Under the pieces are notes generated by a model. The model was not told the DNA's origin. It was given only the letters and a program-made list of their open reading frames with translations, and did not search any database. From NCBI RefSeq assembly GCF_024362325.1, contig NZ_CP101497.1, forward strand, positions 2,170,001-2,234,000: a stretch of DNA of 64,000 nt. The letters run 5' to 3'. The translations under genes and the position numbers were made by a program. The stretch is from Microcella humidisoli (GTDB taxonomy: Bacteria > Actinomycetota > Actinomycetes > Actinomycetales > Microbacteriaceae). This document shows, piece by piece, positions 45,130-55,440 of this stretch (its first letter is position 1; the number at the start of each line of letters is the position of its first letter).

Positions 45130-45667
45130 GCTTGGGCAGCACCCAGTCTTTGCGCGGGTAGTGGCAGGTGTAGCCGTTCGGGTACTTCAGCAGGTAGTCC
45201 TGGTGCTCTTCCTCGGCCTGCCAGAACGGGCCCACGGGCTCGATCGTGGTGACCGCCTTGGCGGGCCACAGGTGCGAGGCGTCGACGTCGGCGATCGTGT
45301 CGCGCGCGACCTGCTCCTGCTCGGGACTGAGCGGGAAGATCGCCGAACGGTAGCTCGTGCCGACATCGTTGCCCTGCCGGTTGAGCGTCGACGGGTCGTG
45401 GATCTGGAAGAAGAACGCCAGGATGTCGCGGTAGGTCGTGGCCGTCGGGTCGAAGACGATCTCGACCGCTTCGGCGTGACCCGGGTGGTTGCGGTAGGTC
45501 GCGTGGGCGTTCGCGCCGCCGGTGTAGCCGACGCGCGTGCTGATGACGCCCGGCTGGCGGCGGATGAGATCTTCCATGCCCCAGAAGCAGCCGCCCGCGA
45601 GCACCGCGGTCTCGGTTCCGGGGGTGCGGGTGATGGCACCCGTGCTGATGTCGACAGAGTCGGTCAT
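45107..45667 (-). CDS. msrA: Peptide methionine-S-sulfoxide reductase MsrA
   Basis: 186 residues. The active Cys27 is in the hallmark GGCFWG; GYTGG and the conserved NHPGHAEAV, together with [10 protein letters not shown], follow. It reduces the S-epimer of methionine sulfoxide, regenerating methionine in oxidised proteins. The ATG at 45667 has an AGGACGC site and overlaps the msrB stop by 4 bp (ATGA). It is the second gene of an msrB–msrA operon. A C-terminal resolving cysteine, TCHYPR, is present. Confidence 0.97.
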   Translation of the reverse strand: MTDSVDISTGAITRTPGTETAVLAGGCFWGMEDLIRRQPGVISTRVGYTGGANAHATYRNHPGHAEAVEIVFDPTATTYRDILAFFFQIHDPSTLNRQGNDVGTSYRSAIFPLSPEQEQVARDTIADVDASHLWPAKAVTTIEPVGPFWQAEEEHQDYLLKYPNGYTCHYPRKDWVLPKRDQVAAG

Positions 45668-46119
45668 GATGCGTCCTTCGTGAAGAGAGCGGTGAACTGG
45701 CCGTAGCCTTCGGCCTCGAGCTGGTCGACCGGGATGAAGCGCATCGCGGCCGAGTTCATGCAGTAGCGCAAGCCTCCCGCATCGCGGGGCCCGTCGTCGA
45801 ACACGTGGCCCAAGTGGCTGTCGGCTCCGGATGACCGCACCTCGGTGCGGGTCATGAAGAAGCCGCGGTCGGTCTTCGTGGTGACGGCACTCGCCTCGAT
45901 GGGCTTGGTGAAGCTGGGCCATCCCGTGCCGCTGTCGTACTTGTCGAGCGACGAGAACAGGGGCTGCCCCGAGACGATGTCGACGTAGATGCCGGCGGCC
46001 TTGTTGTCGTGGTACTCGTTGCGGAATGCGGGCTCGGTGCCGTCGTTCTGCGTCACTTTGCGCTGCATCGGGGTCAGGCGGGCGAGCGCTTCGGGCGTCG
46101 CGCGGTACTCGGTGGTCAT
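45664..46119 (-). CDS. msrB: Peptide methionine-R-sulfoxide reductase MsrB
   Basis: 151 residues from an ATG at 46119 after AGGAGG. The catalytic Cys120 is in [12 protein letters not shown], with the substrate loop SGTGWPSF and [14 protein letters not shown]. The two zinc-binding CxxC motifs of many MsrB proteins are absent (positions read TEPAFRNEY and SGQPLFSS), so this is a zinc-free MsrB. It reduces the R-epimer of methionine sulfoxide and is the first gene in the msrB–msrA operon. Cytoplasmic; no signal peptide. Confidence 0.97.
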   Translation of the reverse strand: MTTEYRATPEALARLTPMQRKVTQNDGTEPAFRNEYHDNKAAGIYVDIVSGQPLFSSLDKYDSGTGWPSFTKPIEASAVTTKTDRGFFMTRTEVRSSGADSHLGHVFDDGPRDAGGLRYCMNSAAMRFIPVDQLEAEGYGQFTALFTKDAS

Positions 46120-46239
46120 GTCGTCCTCCTCAGGCGACGGCGCTGGATGCGGCGTCACTGAACAAGAACAGTCTCGCGTGCGAATCGGTTCCCGTGGGGC
46201 TGGGAGCCGGCTGGGAGTTACGGTCCGTCCCCGCTGCGG

Positions 46240-47163
46240 TCAGACGGCGGGGGTCGGCTGCGTCGCGGTCGAGGGTTCCGGGTCTGCGGTCGACTCGGCG
46301 GCCCGTTTGTCGGGCAGCGTCACGAGCCAGCATCCGATGAGGATGAGTGCGAAGCCGAGCCCCGTGTAGACGGTCACCGCCTCGCCGAGCACGAGCGCCC
46401 CGGCGACGACGGCGACGGCCGGGTTGACGTAGGTGATCGCCGTCATGCGCACGGGGCCGATCTCGGCGATGAGCGCGAACATCAGCAGGAAGGCCACGGC
46501 GCTGCAGAGCACGGCGAGCACGAGCACTGACGTGATGACGGGCGGCGACGGAACCTCGGTGGGCCACCCGCCGGTGATCGCGACGATGGGCAGGTAGATG
46601 AGACCCGCGATCGTGAGCGCGGCGGCCATGACGCCGAGGCCCGGGAGGTCGTGCATCCACTTGGCCAGAATGGCGGGGCCGACCGCGTAGCCGACCACGG
46701 CGACGCCGATGAGCGCGACCGCCCCGAGGTCGCCGCCGCCGAGGTCGAGGCCGACGACCGCGACGACGCCCGCCGTCCCCGTGATGAGCCCGAGCACGGT
46801 GAGCGCGGTCACGCGGTGGCGGCGCCCCATGAGGAAGGCGACGCCGATCGCGACGAGGGGGATGCTGGCGAGCAGCAGCCCAGTCGTCGAGCTCGGCAGG
46901 CTCACCTCGGCGGCGTTTAGCGCGTACCAGGGGAGCACGATCTCGACGACGGCGAACGCGAGCAGCGGCCTCCAGCGGCGCAACACGGGGACGAGCGCAC
47001 GCTGCCCGGCGGCGATGGGCAGCAGCAGTGCGGCCGCGATGACGCAGCGCGCGAGCACGAGGAATTCGGGGGTGAGCTCGGCGACCGCGATCTTGATGAA
47101 CAGGTACGGGATGCCCCAGATGAGGCCGAGAGCGGCGAAGAGGATGAGGCCGCGGCGGGTCAT
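46240..47163 (-). CDS. EamA-family (DMT) metabolite exporter
   Basis: 307 residues with ten hydrophobic helices in two EamA repeats. The first starts MTRRGLILFAALGLIWGIPYLFIKIA with the family motif of small-molecule exporters and the second ends with EAVTVYTGLGFALILIGC. A GGAGGT site precedes the ATG directly. The substrate, probably an amino acid or purine metabolite, cannot be read from sequence. A 120-bp gap separates it from msrB on the same strand. Confidence 0.9.
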   Translation of the reverse strand: MTRRGLILFAALGLIWGIPYLFIKIAVAELTPEFLVLARCVIAAALLLPIAAGQRALVPVLRRWRPLLAFAVVEIVLPWYALNAAEVSLPSSTTGLLLASIPLVAIGVAFLMGRRHRVTALTVLGLITGTAGVVAVVGLDLGGGDLGAVALIGVAVVGYAVGPAILAKWMHDLPGLGVMAAALTIAGLIYLPIVAITGGWPTEVPSPPVITSVLVLAVLCSAVAFLLMFALIAEIGPVRMTAITYVNPAVAVVAGALVLGEAVTVYTGLGFALILIGCWLVTLPDKRAAESTADPEPSTATQPTPAV

Positions 47164-47231
47164 ACCTCCATCATCGCGCAGGCGCGGCGCGCTGGATGCC
47201 GCGCACGTGAGCGCGGGCGTAGCCTGGCGCC

Positions 47232-47690
47232 GTGGTGCACCCGAACTCCCGTCAGGCGAAGGCGGCGCGGCGCCGCCGCAAGCGCGTGGCGGCCGCCGAC
47301 AACGACTTGACGCCGGCCCAGTGGGCCGAGGTGCGGCGGCTCTGGGGCGGATGCGCCTACTGCGGCGAGACCGACCGGCCCCTGCAGCGCGATTGCGTGC
47401 AGCCCATCGCGCGCGGAGGCCGCTACACGCTCGACAACATCGTGCCGGCCTGCGGCTCGTGCAACGCGAGCAAGAGCAACGACGAGGTCACGAGCTGGAT
47501 GCGCCGCACCCGCCGCGACGAGCGCGCCTTCCTCGAGCGGCTCGTGCGGGTGCGGGCGGCGCTCGCCGCGGCGTCAGCGCACCGGGACCACTCCGTCGAG
47601 GTCGAACCAGGCGCGATCGGCGCTGAGCACCTCGAGCTGCAGCCGGCCGGCGAGCGCGAGGCAGAGGCGGTCGGCGAGCGAGAGCGATGA
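47232..47690 (+). CDS. HNH endonuclease
   Basis: 152 residues from a GTG that lies 6 nt after TAGCCT (47220–47225). A basic start (RQAKAARRRRKR) leads to the HNH domain: CAYCG, then DRPLQRDCVQPIARGGRYTLDNIVPACGSCNASKSN, with two Cys pairs for zinc. The last 39 residues (after HRDHSVEVEPG) overlap the oppositely oriented vapC gene for 117 bp, and their sequence is acidic and unlike the domain; translation in that stretch may be an accident of the long frame. Small stand-alone HNH proteins of this type are common in actinobacteria and their role is unknown. Confidence 0.82.
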   Translation: MVHPNSRQAKAARRRRKRVAAADNDLTPAQWAEVRRLWGGCAYCGETDRPLQRDCVQPIARGGRYTLDNIVPACGSCNASKSNDEVTSWMRRTRRDERAFLERLVRVRAALAAASAHRDHSVEVEPGAIGAEHLELQPAGEREAEAVGERER

Positions 47691-47936
47691 GCCGGGCATC
47701 CACATCGCCGCGGCGGCCTCGGCATCGTCGATCTCGACGGATGCCACCTGCAGGGGGTAGCTGAGCAATAGGGCTCGGGCGACCTCCCACGAGTCGGCGC
47801 GGCGAACCTTCTGCGCGACCTCCGACCAGTTCGCTGCGCTGATGACGGCGCCGGCGACGAGGTGCTCGCGGACGACGTCGGCACCCGGCTCGCCCTGCAG
47901 GTAGGCGAGCACGGCAGAGGCGTCGACCACGATCAT
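47574..47936 (-). CDS. vapC: VapC-type PIN toxin
   Basis: 120 residues. The quartet is Asp5 (VVDASAV), Glu39 (NWSEVAQK), Asp89 (LADRLCL) and Asp107 (LSADRAW). It is a complete VapC. The ATG overlaps the antitoxin stop (ATGA). The end lies opposite the tail of the HNH gene for 117 bp, so convergent transcripts would be complementary. The antitoxin beside it is of the AbrB/MazE type instead of ribbon-helix-helix. Confidence 0.92.
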   Translation of the reverse strand: MIVVDASAVLAYLQGEPGADVVREHLVAGAVISAANWSEVAQKVRRADSWEVARALLLSYPLQVASVEIDDAEAAAAMWMPGSSLSLADRLCLALAGRLQLEVLSADRAWFDLDGVVPVR

Positions 47937-48193
47937 CGAGTGCCGGGCTGGGTCTCGTTGTCGCGGGCGGCCTCGCGCCGCCGGTCGTCGAGCAGTTCGG
48001 CGAGCAGGTCGTGCCCCGAGAGACGCGCGCGCACGAGGCGTTCGACCGCGCCCTGGTCGGCGAGCAGCACTCCGAGCTCGGTGTCGAGGGCGACGAGGGT
48101 CGACCCCTCCACCCAGGCGTGGCGGGCGCGGATGCTCGCCGGAACGACGACACGACCCTTGTTTCCCACCTGAACAGCAAGAGTGTCACTCAT
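47933..48193 (-). CDS. vapB: AbrB/MazE-type antitoxin
   Basis: 86 residues. The swapped-hairpin DNA-binding domain reads MSDTLAVQVGNKGRVVVPASIRARH, with GRVVVPASIR as the family core. The C-terminal tail binds the toxin. The ATG at 48193 has no Shine-Dalgarno; TACCGT on the minus strand (48200–48205) lies 6 nt upstream, a likely leaderless start. It is coupled to vapC by ATGA. It should bind its own promoter. Confidence 0.9.
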   Translation of the reverse strand: MSDTLAVQVGNKGRVVVPASIRARHAWVEGSTLVALDTELGVLLADQGAVERLVRARLSGHDLLAELLDDRRREAARDNETQPGTR

Positions 48194-48252
48194 AGAGCCA
48201 CGGTACCACCAGCCGTCACGGCGGCGGGATCGCGGGGTGTTAGCGTGATCGC

Positions 48253-49089
48253 GTGCGCCGCTTCCTGCCCCCGCTGCTCATCGCGCTCGCCCTCGTGGGC
48301 CTGTTCTGGGCGGTCGGCGCCGCCGTCCTCGGGGGCGGCCTTGTGGACGAGGTCGACGCCTACAACGACCGCGTCACCGATGCGACGCTCGAGTACGTCG
48401 AGGAGGATGAGGACTTCGGCGAGGTCGTCGTGCACGATGTGCTCGCCGATGCCTCGCTCGACCCCGAGCCCGACGCCGCAACCGCGGCCGTGTGGGACCT
48501 CTGGGTGCGGCTCGTCGGCGCCGAGGTCGCCGCCGAGTCGATCAGCCAGTTTCGCGTGGGCGACTCTGACGAGAGCGACACGCTCGCCTACGTCTATCAG
48601 GGCGACAACCCGCAGGTCTTCACCCTCGCGGTGAACCTCGCCACCGCCGACGACGAGCAGCTCATGGTGGCGACGCTCGTGCACGAGTACGCGCATGTGT
48701 TCTCGTTCGGGCCGGGCGAGTTCGACGCGAAGGCCGTGTCGTGCGACACCTTCGAGGTCGTCGAGGGCTGCGCCGAGCCCGACTCGTACCTGTGGGCGTT
48801 CTACGACGCCTTCTGGTCGGGCTACGACGAGCACCCCGACCTCGAGAACGTCGACGCCGACATCGCCTACGAGTTCTATCTCGCGAACGATGAGGACTTC
48901 GTGAGCGACTACGCGGCCACCAACATCGGCGAGGACTTCGCCGAGAGCTTCATGACCTTCGTGCTCGAAGATGACTGGTCGGCCGACAGCACGACGGGCG
49001 CGAAGCTCGCGTTCTTCACCGACTACCCCGAGCTCGTCGACCTGCGCGAGCAGATGCGCGAGGCCGCGGCCGTCGAGCTGGGTCTTTAG
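48253..49089 (+). CDS. Membrane-anchored zincin-like metallopeptidase (predicted)
   Basis: 278 residues. The N-terminal hydrophobic segment LPPLLIALALVGLFWAVGAAVL may be an uncleaved anchor. The zinc motif HEYAH (His144, Glu145, His148) lies in TLVHEYAHVFSF, and a third acidic ligand may be Glu227 or Glu231 in GEDFAESF. The protein is highly acidic (many Asp/Glu), unusual for membrane proteins of this window. Cys pair CDTFEVVEGC probably forms a disulfide, which agrees with an exported domain. The GTG start follows TAGCGT by 6 nt (48241–48246). No family name can be given from sequence alone; the role of the peptidase is open. Confidence 0.72.
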   Translation: MRRFLPPLLIALALVGLFWAVGAAVLGGGLVDEVDAYNDRVTDATLEYVEEDEDFGEVVVHDVLADASLDPEPDAATAAVWDLWVRLVGAEVAAESISQFRVGDSDESDTLAYVYQGDNPQVFTLAVNLATADDEQLMVATLVHEYAHVFSFGPGEFDAKAVSCDTFEVVEGCAEPDSYLWAFYDAFWSGYDEHPDLENVDADIAYEFYLANDEDFVSDYAATNIGEDFAESFMTFVLEDDWSADSTTGAKLAFFTDYPELVDLREQMREAAAVELGL

Positions 49090-49100
49090 CCGCGGGATGC

Positions 49101-49706
49101 TCAGCCGAGCTCGCGCCGCATCACCAGGCGGCGCGTGGTCGGATGGGTGACCTCGGCGAACCCGGCCGCCACGAACGGCCCGACCGGCCCGACGCTCAGC
49201 TCGTCCCACGTGATCTCGGCGCCGCCCGTCAGCATGGGGTAGCCCTCGATCGCACGCGCGCCGCGCTCGCGCGCGTGGTCGACCGCGGCGGCGACGAGCG
49301 CGTAGGTGAGCCCGCGGCCGCGGAATCCGCGGCGCACGACGAGGCAGGCGATGGCCCAGACCGTGGGGTCGTCCTTCGACTCGAGCCGACCGGCCCAGGG
49401 CACGGGGGAGCCGCGCAGGCGGCGGAACGCGGTGCGGGCATCCACCGCCGCCCAGGCGGCCGGTTCGCCGTCGACGAAGGCGACCAGCCCGGCGGTGCGG
49501 GAGGGGTCGCGGTCGACGGGCTCGTCGCAGCCGACGGCCTCCCGCAGCACGGCCGCGCGCTGCTCGACCGGCAGGGCGTACCAGGCGCGGTCGCCGAGCC
49601 GCTGGCGCGTGCACTGGCAGCGGCCGGCGGTGCCCGTCAGGATCGCCTGCAGGTCGTCCCAGTTCGCCTCATTGGCGGCGACGATGGTGATGCTCGGCTC
49701 GGCCAC
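49101..49706 (-). CDS. GNAT-family N-acetyltransferase
   Basis: 201 residues. The acetyl-CoA motif A is VRRGFRGRGLTYALVAAAVDHARERG. The start contains CQCTRQRLGDRAWYALP, similar to a group of GNATs with a Cys-rich N-terminus. The acceptor substrate cannot be inferred. The GTG at 49706 is preceded by TAGCGT on the minus strand (49713–49718) 6 nt upstream, a probable leaderless start, and diverges from argG by 54 bp. The gene follows the peptidase gene convergently with 11 bp between stops. Confidence 0.87.
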   Translation of the reverse strand: MAEPSITIVAANEANWDDLQAILTGTAGRCQCTRQRLGDRAWYALPVEQRAAVLREAVGCDEPVDRDPSRTAGLVAFVDGEPAAWAAVDARTAFRRLRGSPVPWAGRLESKDDPTVWAIACLVVRRGFRGRGLTYALVAAAVDHARERGARAIEGYPMLTGGAEITWDELSVGPVGPFVAAGFAEVTHPTTRRLVMRRELG

Positions 49707-49747
49707 GGGCTCACGCTAGCGCGCGGGGCCGTCGGGTCGACCGCCGA

Positions 49748-51202
<1,455 letters not shown>

Positions 51203-51239
51203 GTCTCGGTCTCGGCGCAGGATCAGTCGCGACGCAGGA

Positions 51240-51764
51240 TCAGTCGACCGGCAGGCTCACGGTCGCGAGCACGCGGCGGCGCGCGCCCTCGGGGGCGTCC
51301 GCGCGCGTCGCGAGCGGCTCGATCGCCGCGCGGATGCCGTGCAGCACCGCCAGCCACTCCTCGTCGGTGGCCTGCACGGCGAGCTGCCGGAAGCTCACGA
51401 GATCGTCCTGCAGGCTGCCGTGCGGCGCCGCGAGGTAGTCGTCGAGCATCGCGGCGAGGCTCGCGAGATAGGCGAGGAATCCCGCCCGCAGTGCGTCATC
51501 GTCGTGCGCGAGCGCCTCGGGGTCGACCGAGGCGCGTTCCTCGCGCAGCCGCAGCGACCGCTCGGTCGATCCCCGCACGCGCCGCTCGCTGACGACCTCG
51601 AGCACGCCGCCATCGACGAGCGTGCCGACGTGCCGGTAGAGGGTCGCCGGCGCGACGTCGGGCAGGCGGGCCGCGAGGTCTTTCGTGGTCAGCTCGGTGC
51701 GGCCCATCATGGCCTGCACGACGCGCAGGCGCACGGGGTGCAGCAGCAGTTCGGCGCTCGTCAT
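51240..51764 (-). CDS. Winged-HTH regulator, ArsR-like
   Basis: 174 residues from the ATG at 51764 (a GTG two codons upstream is possible). LLLHPVRLRVVQAMM begins the winged HTH, with TTKDLAARLPDVAPATLYRHVGTLVDGGVLEVV as the recognition helix and wing. A helical C-terminal domain of about 90 residues follows. No Cys pair is in the recognition helix, so it is not a metal-thiolate sensor. It is divergent from the 120-residue gene and the alpha/beta hydrolase, whose 83-bp intergenic gap contains TGATATCA (51808–51815), which may be its operator. Confidence 0.8.
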   Translation of the reverse strand: MTSAELLLHPVRLRVVQAMMGRTELTTKDLAARLPDVAPATLYRHVGTLVDGGVLEVVSERRVRGSTERSLRLREERASVDPEALAHDDDALRAGFLAYLASLAAMLDDYLAAPHGSLQDDLVSFRQLAVQATDEEWLAVLHGIRAAIEPLATRADAPEGARRRVLATVSLPVD

Positions 51765-51847
51765 GGGCACACCCTACCAATCCCAGTTGCGCGAATGTTC
51801 TCAACAATGATATCAATGAGTCATCCCCTCGACTGAAAGGACTCCTC

Positions 51848-52210
51848 GTGGTGACCATCTCCCTCGAGCACGACACCCTCACGATCCGCCTCGGACCCCT
51901 CGAGCGCCTGTTCGCCGTGCGCGGCAACCTGAGCCTGCCCCTGCGGCACATCGCCTCGGCCGAGAGCGTGCCCGACGGCCTCGCCGCCGTGACGGGGCTC
52001 CGCGCGCCGGGGCTCTCCGTGCCCGGGCGCACCAAGTTCGGAACGTGGCGTCGCCGCCAGGGCACCACCGTCGTGCTCGTGCGCGGCCGCGGCCCCGCCC
52101 TGCGCATCCGCTCGACGACCGGTCGCGCGCGCGACGTGCTCGTCTCGACGCCGCACGCCGCCGAGCTGGCCGCGCAGATCACGGCCGCGCGCACGGGGGT
52201 CGGGCAGTGA
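51848..52210 (+). CDS. Small beta-rich protein of unknown function
   Basis: 120 residues from adjacent GTG codons at 51848/51851, preceded by AAAGGA. The sequence is rich in beta strands (VTISLEHDTLTIRL, NLSLPLRHIASAES, TVVLVRGRGPALRI) with an Arg-rich middle and a helical end, which could be a PH-like fold. It overlaps the alpha/beta hydrolase gene by 4 bp (GTGA). No domain was recognised. With the divergent ArsR-like gene it forms a small regulated cassette. Confidence 0.7.
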   Translation: MVTISLEHDTLTIRLGPLERLFAVRGNLSLPLRHIASAESVPDGLAAVTGLRAPGLSVPGRTKFGTWRRRQGTTVVLVRGRGPALRIRSTTGRARDVLVSTPHAAELAAQITAARTGVGQ

Positions 52211-53097
52211 CCGTGCGCACGATCACCGCCGCGGTCGACCTCGTCGTCGAATCGACCATCCCGTCGGATGCCCGCGCCGTCGCCATCCTGATCCCGGGCA
52301 GCGGGCCCGTCGACCGTCACGGGGATGCCCGGCGCCTGCCTCTCGGCATCCAGCGCCAGCTCGCCGAGGGGCTCGCGGTGCACGGCATCGCGAGCGTGCG
52401 CTGGGACAAGCGCGGCGTCGGCGAGTCGGCCGGCGACTTCCTCTCGACGGGCTTCCACGACCTGGTCGACGACGCCCTCGCGGTCGTCGATGACACGGCG
52501 ACCCTCGGGCTGCCGATCGTGCTGGTCGGTCACAGCGAGGGCTCGGCGATCGCCGCGCGCGTGCTCGCCGAGCGCCCCGCAGTCGTGCGCGGTGCCGTGC
52601 TGCTGTCGCCCTACGCGCGCAGCGGGCTCGAGGTGCTGCGCTGGCAGGCGCGCGCTCTCGGCGACGACCTTCCCGCCTTCGCCCGGTTCGTGCTGCGACT
52701 CATGCGCACCGATCTCGAGCGGCAGTCCGAGACGTCTCGGCAGCGCCTGCTCGCGACGACGGGCGACGTCGAGCGCATCGGCGGCGTGCGCGTCAATGCG
52801 CGCTGGTTCCGCGAGTTCATGGCCTACGACCCCGCCGTCGACCTCGCCCTCGCCCCGCAGCCCGTGCTCGCGGTGGCGGCGGCGTTCGACCTGCAGTCAC
52901 CGCCCGACGACGCGGCTCGCATCGCTGCGCTGCGCGCCGCGCCGACCCGCACGGTGACCCTCAGCGCTCTCAGCCACATCCTGCGCACTCAGCCGTCGCC
53001 GACGCTGCGCTCCTATCGCGCCGACGTGCGACGCCCGATCGACGAGTGCGTGGTGCCGATCATCGCGCAGTGGGTGAACACCCTGCTCGACGGGTGA
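52207..53097 (+). CDS. Alpha/beta hydrolase
   Basis: 296 residues. The oxyanion stretch is LIPGSGPVDRHGD, the nucleophile Ser lies in VGHSEGS, and a C-terminal His is expected in SALSHILRT. The GTG at 52207 overlaps the upstream stop in GTGA. It belongs to the family with a DUF1749-like or lysophospholipase-like fold; substrate unknown. It is probably controlled by the ArsR-like protein divergent from the operon. Confidence 0.88.
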   Translation: MTVRTITAAVDLVVESTIPSDARAVAILIPGSGPVDRHGDARRLPLGIQRQLAEGLAVHGIASVRWDKRGVGESAGDFLSTGFHDLVDDALAVVDDTATLGLPIVLVGHSEGSAIAARVLAERPAVVRGAVLLSPYARSGLEVLRWQARALGDDLPAFARFVLRLMRTDLERQSETSRQRLLATTGDVERIGGVRVNARWFREFMAYDPAVDLALAPQPVLAVAAAFDLQSPPDDAARIAALRAAPTRTVTLSALSHILRTQPSPTLRSYRADVRRPIDECVVPIIAQWVNTLLDG

Positions 53098-53107
53098 CGG
53101 CGGTCGA

Positions 53108-54496
53108 TCAGGCCCGGGCGAAGGCCCGCACGGGCGAGTCGGCGAGCACGAAGCGCGTCGGCGCGACCGCGGCGAGCACCGTGAGCACGAGGGCGGTCAC
53201 GAGCACCAGGCCGATGAGCGGCAGGGGCACCGCCGGAGTCACGACGCGCGAGGTGAGCGCGACCCCGATGACGCTCTGCGCGCCGACCCAGCCGAGCAGC
53301 GCGCCGAGCGCGAGCCCCGAGAGCGCTGCGGCAAGGCTCAGCACGGCCGACTCGATGATGATCGCCGCGCCCGCATCACGCCGAGACTGACCGAGGATGC
53401 GCGTGACCGCGATCTCGCGCGCTCGCAGCCGCGTATTGAGCGCGACGGTGGTCGCGAGCCCCACCGCGGCGATGAGCACGACGAAGCCGATGAGCCCGCC
53501 GATGATCGCGAGCACGCCGAGCAGCACCTCGTCGGCCTGCGCCTGGAACTCGGTGTCGCGGTACTCGAGCGCGAGCGACAGGTTCGCGCTCGCGGTGGCG
53601 ACGACGAACATCGACACCACCGCCACGCCGATGAGCACGCCGAGCGCGGCGCGCGCGGTGCGAGCGGGATGCTCGGCGAGGGTGCGCCGCGCGATCGCGG
53701 CGGGCCCCGTGCGCGGCAGCACGGCACCGAGCAGCGCCATGACGCGGGGCAGCAGCCCGTTCGCGCCCGCGAGCACTCCGATCACGAGCACGGTGCCCGC
53801 GATGATGCCGAGGAACGCGGCGAACGGCGTCACCGCCCCGGCGACGGCGGTGAGGGCCAGGAGGGCGAGGCCCGTGAGCAGGGCAGCGGCCGCACCCCGG
53901 CCGAGGCGAACGCGGTCGTCGCCTCCGGCCTCGCGCGTGCCGGCGAGCCCCAGCGCCTGCACCGGCTCGGCCGCGAGCACCGCCGCCGAGCCGCGCCAGG
54001 CCGCGACGACCGTGCACACCTGCAGCGCGAGTAGCGGCACGACGACGAGCGGGTCGACGAGGTCGGCGGGCTCGGCGCCGGCGAGCATCCCGTCGCCCTG
54101 CGTGGTGAGCGCGAGCACGCCGAGGGCGGCGCCGGCCGCGAGCGCGGTGCCGAGCGCGGTCGCGCCGAGCGACAGCCGCAGCCCGTCGAGGGCGATGCGG
54201 CGCCGCTCCTGCGCTGCCGAGGCACCGAGCAGGCGCCGTAGGGCGATCTCGCGGATGCGCGAGGCCGTGACGAGCGCGAAGGCATTGGTCACGACGACCG
54301 TCGCGACGATGAGCGACACGATGAGGAAGGCGAGGCCGAGCACACCGAGCACGAGGTCGGCCGTCTCGCCCTGCCCGAAGGGCGTCTGCACGAGCCCCGT
54401 GCGCAGCAGGGCCATGACCGAGGTGAGCAGCACGATGTACATCGCGCTGAGGGCGACCGTGGTGATGGCCGCGAGGGTTCCGCCGCGGCCGCTCAT
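53108..54496 (-). CDS. ABC transporter permease, FtsX/MacB type
   Basis: 462 residues with about eight to ten hydrophobic helices, in an organisation that looks like two FtsX units in one chain (helix IVSLIVATVVVTNAFALV near the start and IVTRILGQSRRDAGAAII with REIAVTRILG late). REIALRRLLGA in the first and REIAVTRILGQ in the second are the FtsX coupling motifs. It overlaps the ATPase gene by 4 bp. It should export peptides or antibiotics or regulate a cell-envelope signal; the neighbouring histidine kinase suggests antibiotic-peptide sensing, an inference from the BceAB-like layout. Confidence 0.88.
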   Translation of the reverse strand: MSGRGGTLAAITTVALSAMYIVLLTSVMALLRTGLVQTPFGQGETADLVLGVLGLAFLIVSLIVATVVVTNAFALVTASRIREIALRRLLGASAAQERRRIALDGLRLSLGATALGTALAAGAALGVLALTTQGDGMLAGAEPADLVDPLVVVPLLALQVCTVVAAWRGSAAVLAAEPVQALGLAGTREAGGDDRVRLGRGAAAALLTGLALLALTAVAGAVTPFAAFLGIIAGTVLVIGVLAGANGLLPRVMALLGAVLPRTGPAAIARRTLAEHPARTARAALGVLIGVAVVSMFVVATASANLSLALEYRDTEFQAQADEVLLGVLAIIGGLIGFVVLIAAVGLATTVALNTRLRAREIAVTRILGQSRRDAGAAIIIESAVLSLAAALSGLALGALLGWVGAQSVIGVALTSRVVTPAVPLPLIGLVLVTALVLTVLAAVAPTRFVLADSPVRAFARA

Positions 54497-55290
54497 CGGG
54501 TGGCCGCCGCATCGGCATCGCGTGCATCCGCATCGATCGCATCAGCGAGCATGAGCGCCGAGATCTCGGCGGCGCTCGCGCGACCCAGCTCGGCGACGAG
54601 GTGACCGTCGCGGATCGAGAGCACGCGGTCGGCGGCGCTCGCGGCCCGAGGGTCGTGGGTGACCATGATGATGCCGCAGCCGCTCTCATGCGCGAGCTCC
54701 GTGAGCAGGCGCAGCACATCGCCGCCGGTCGCGAGGTCGAGGTTGCCGGTGGGCTCGTCGGCGAAGATGACGGCGGGCCGGTGGGCGAGGGCCCGGGCGA
54801 TCGCGACGCGCTGCTGCTGCCCGCCCGAGAGCTCGTGCGGCAGCCGCTCGAGCAGCGCCGCGAGGCCGAGGCGCTCGATCAGCTGCTGCAGCCAGGCCTC
54901 GTCGATCGGCCGACGGTGCCGCCCGAGCGATTCGGGCAACCGGATGTTCGCGATCGCCGTGAGCCCCGGCAGCAGGTTGAACGACTGGAAGATGAAGCCC
55001 ATGCGCTCGTGACGCAGGGCGGCGAGCTCGGGCTCGTCGAAGTCGGTCAGTCGGTAGCCGTCGAGCTCGACCTCGCCCCACGTGGGTGCATCGAGACCGG
55101 CGAGGAGGTACATGAGCGTCGACTTGCCCGAGCCGCTCGGACCGACGACGGCCGTGAGCTCGCCACGCCGGAACTCGGTGGTGATGCGGTTGACGGCGGC
55201 GATGGTGGCGCCGTCGGCGCCGAACAGCCGGGTGAGGTCGCTGCAGCGCGCGACGATCTCGTCGGGACGGGGTGCGGTGTGTGTGGTCAT
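54493..55290 (-). CDS. ABC transporter ATP-binding protein, LolD/MacB type
   Basis: 265 residues. Walker [10 protein letters not shown] at 50–58, Q-loop Gln102, signature LSGGQ at 154–158 and Walker B with Asp178-Glu179 ([10 protein letters not shown]), then [12 protein letters not shown] at 55290. It partners the permease at 53108. Divergent from the sensor kinase by 150 bp that include the perfect 18-bp palindrome, so the two-component system probably regulates this transporter. Confidence 0.93.
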   Translation of the reverse strand: MTTHTAPRPDEIVARCSDLTRLFGADGATIAAVNRITTEFRRGELTAVVGPSGSGKSTLMYLLAGLDAPTWGEVELDGYRLTDFDEPELAALRHERMGFIFQSFNLLPGLTAIANIRLPESLGRHRRPIDEAWLQQLIERLGLAALLERLPHELSGGQQQRVAIARALAHRPAVIFADEPTGNLDLATGGDVLRLLTELAHESGCGIIMVTHDPRAASAADRVLSIRDGHLVAELGRASAAEISALMLADAIDADARDADAAATR

Positions 55291-55368
55291 GTGCTCGACG
55301 CTACGAACCGCACCACCCGTGCCGCATCGGCCGCAGGGCGCAACCGGGTGGCCGCGGGTGCCGCGCAT

Positions 55369-55386
55369 CCGGTACTGCAGTACCGG
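55369..55386. promoter_or_regulatory. 18-bp perfect palindrome between ABC operon and two-component genes
   Basis: CCGGTACTGCAGTACCGG reads the same on both strands. It lies about 79 bp from the ATPase start and 55 bp from the kinase start, in the position expected of a binding site for the adjacent response regulator. Confidence 0.75.
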
Positions 55387-55440
55387 TCGCGCAGCCCTGC
55401 GAGGGATGACCCCGAAGAGGCGAGCCGCCAGGATGGACCC

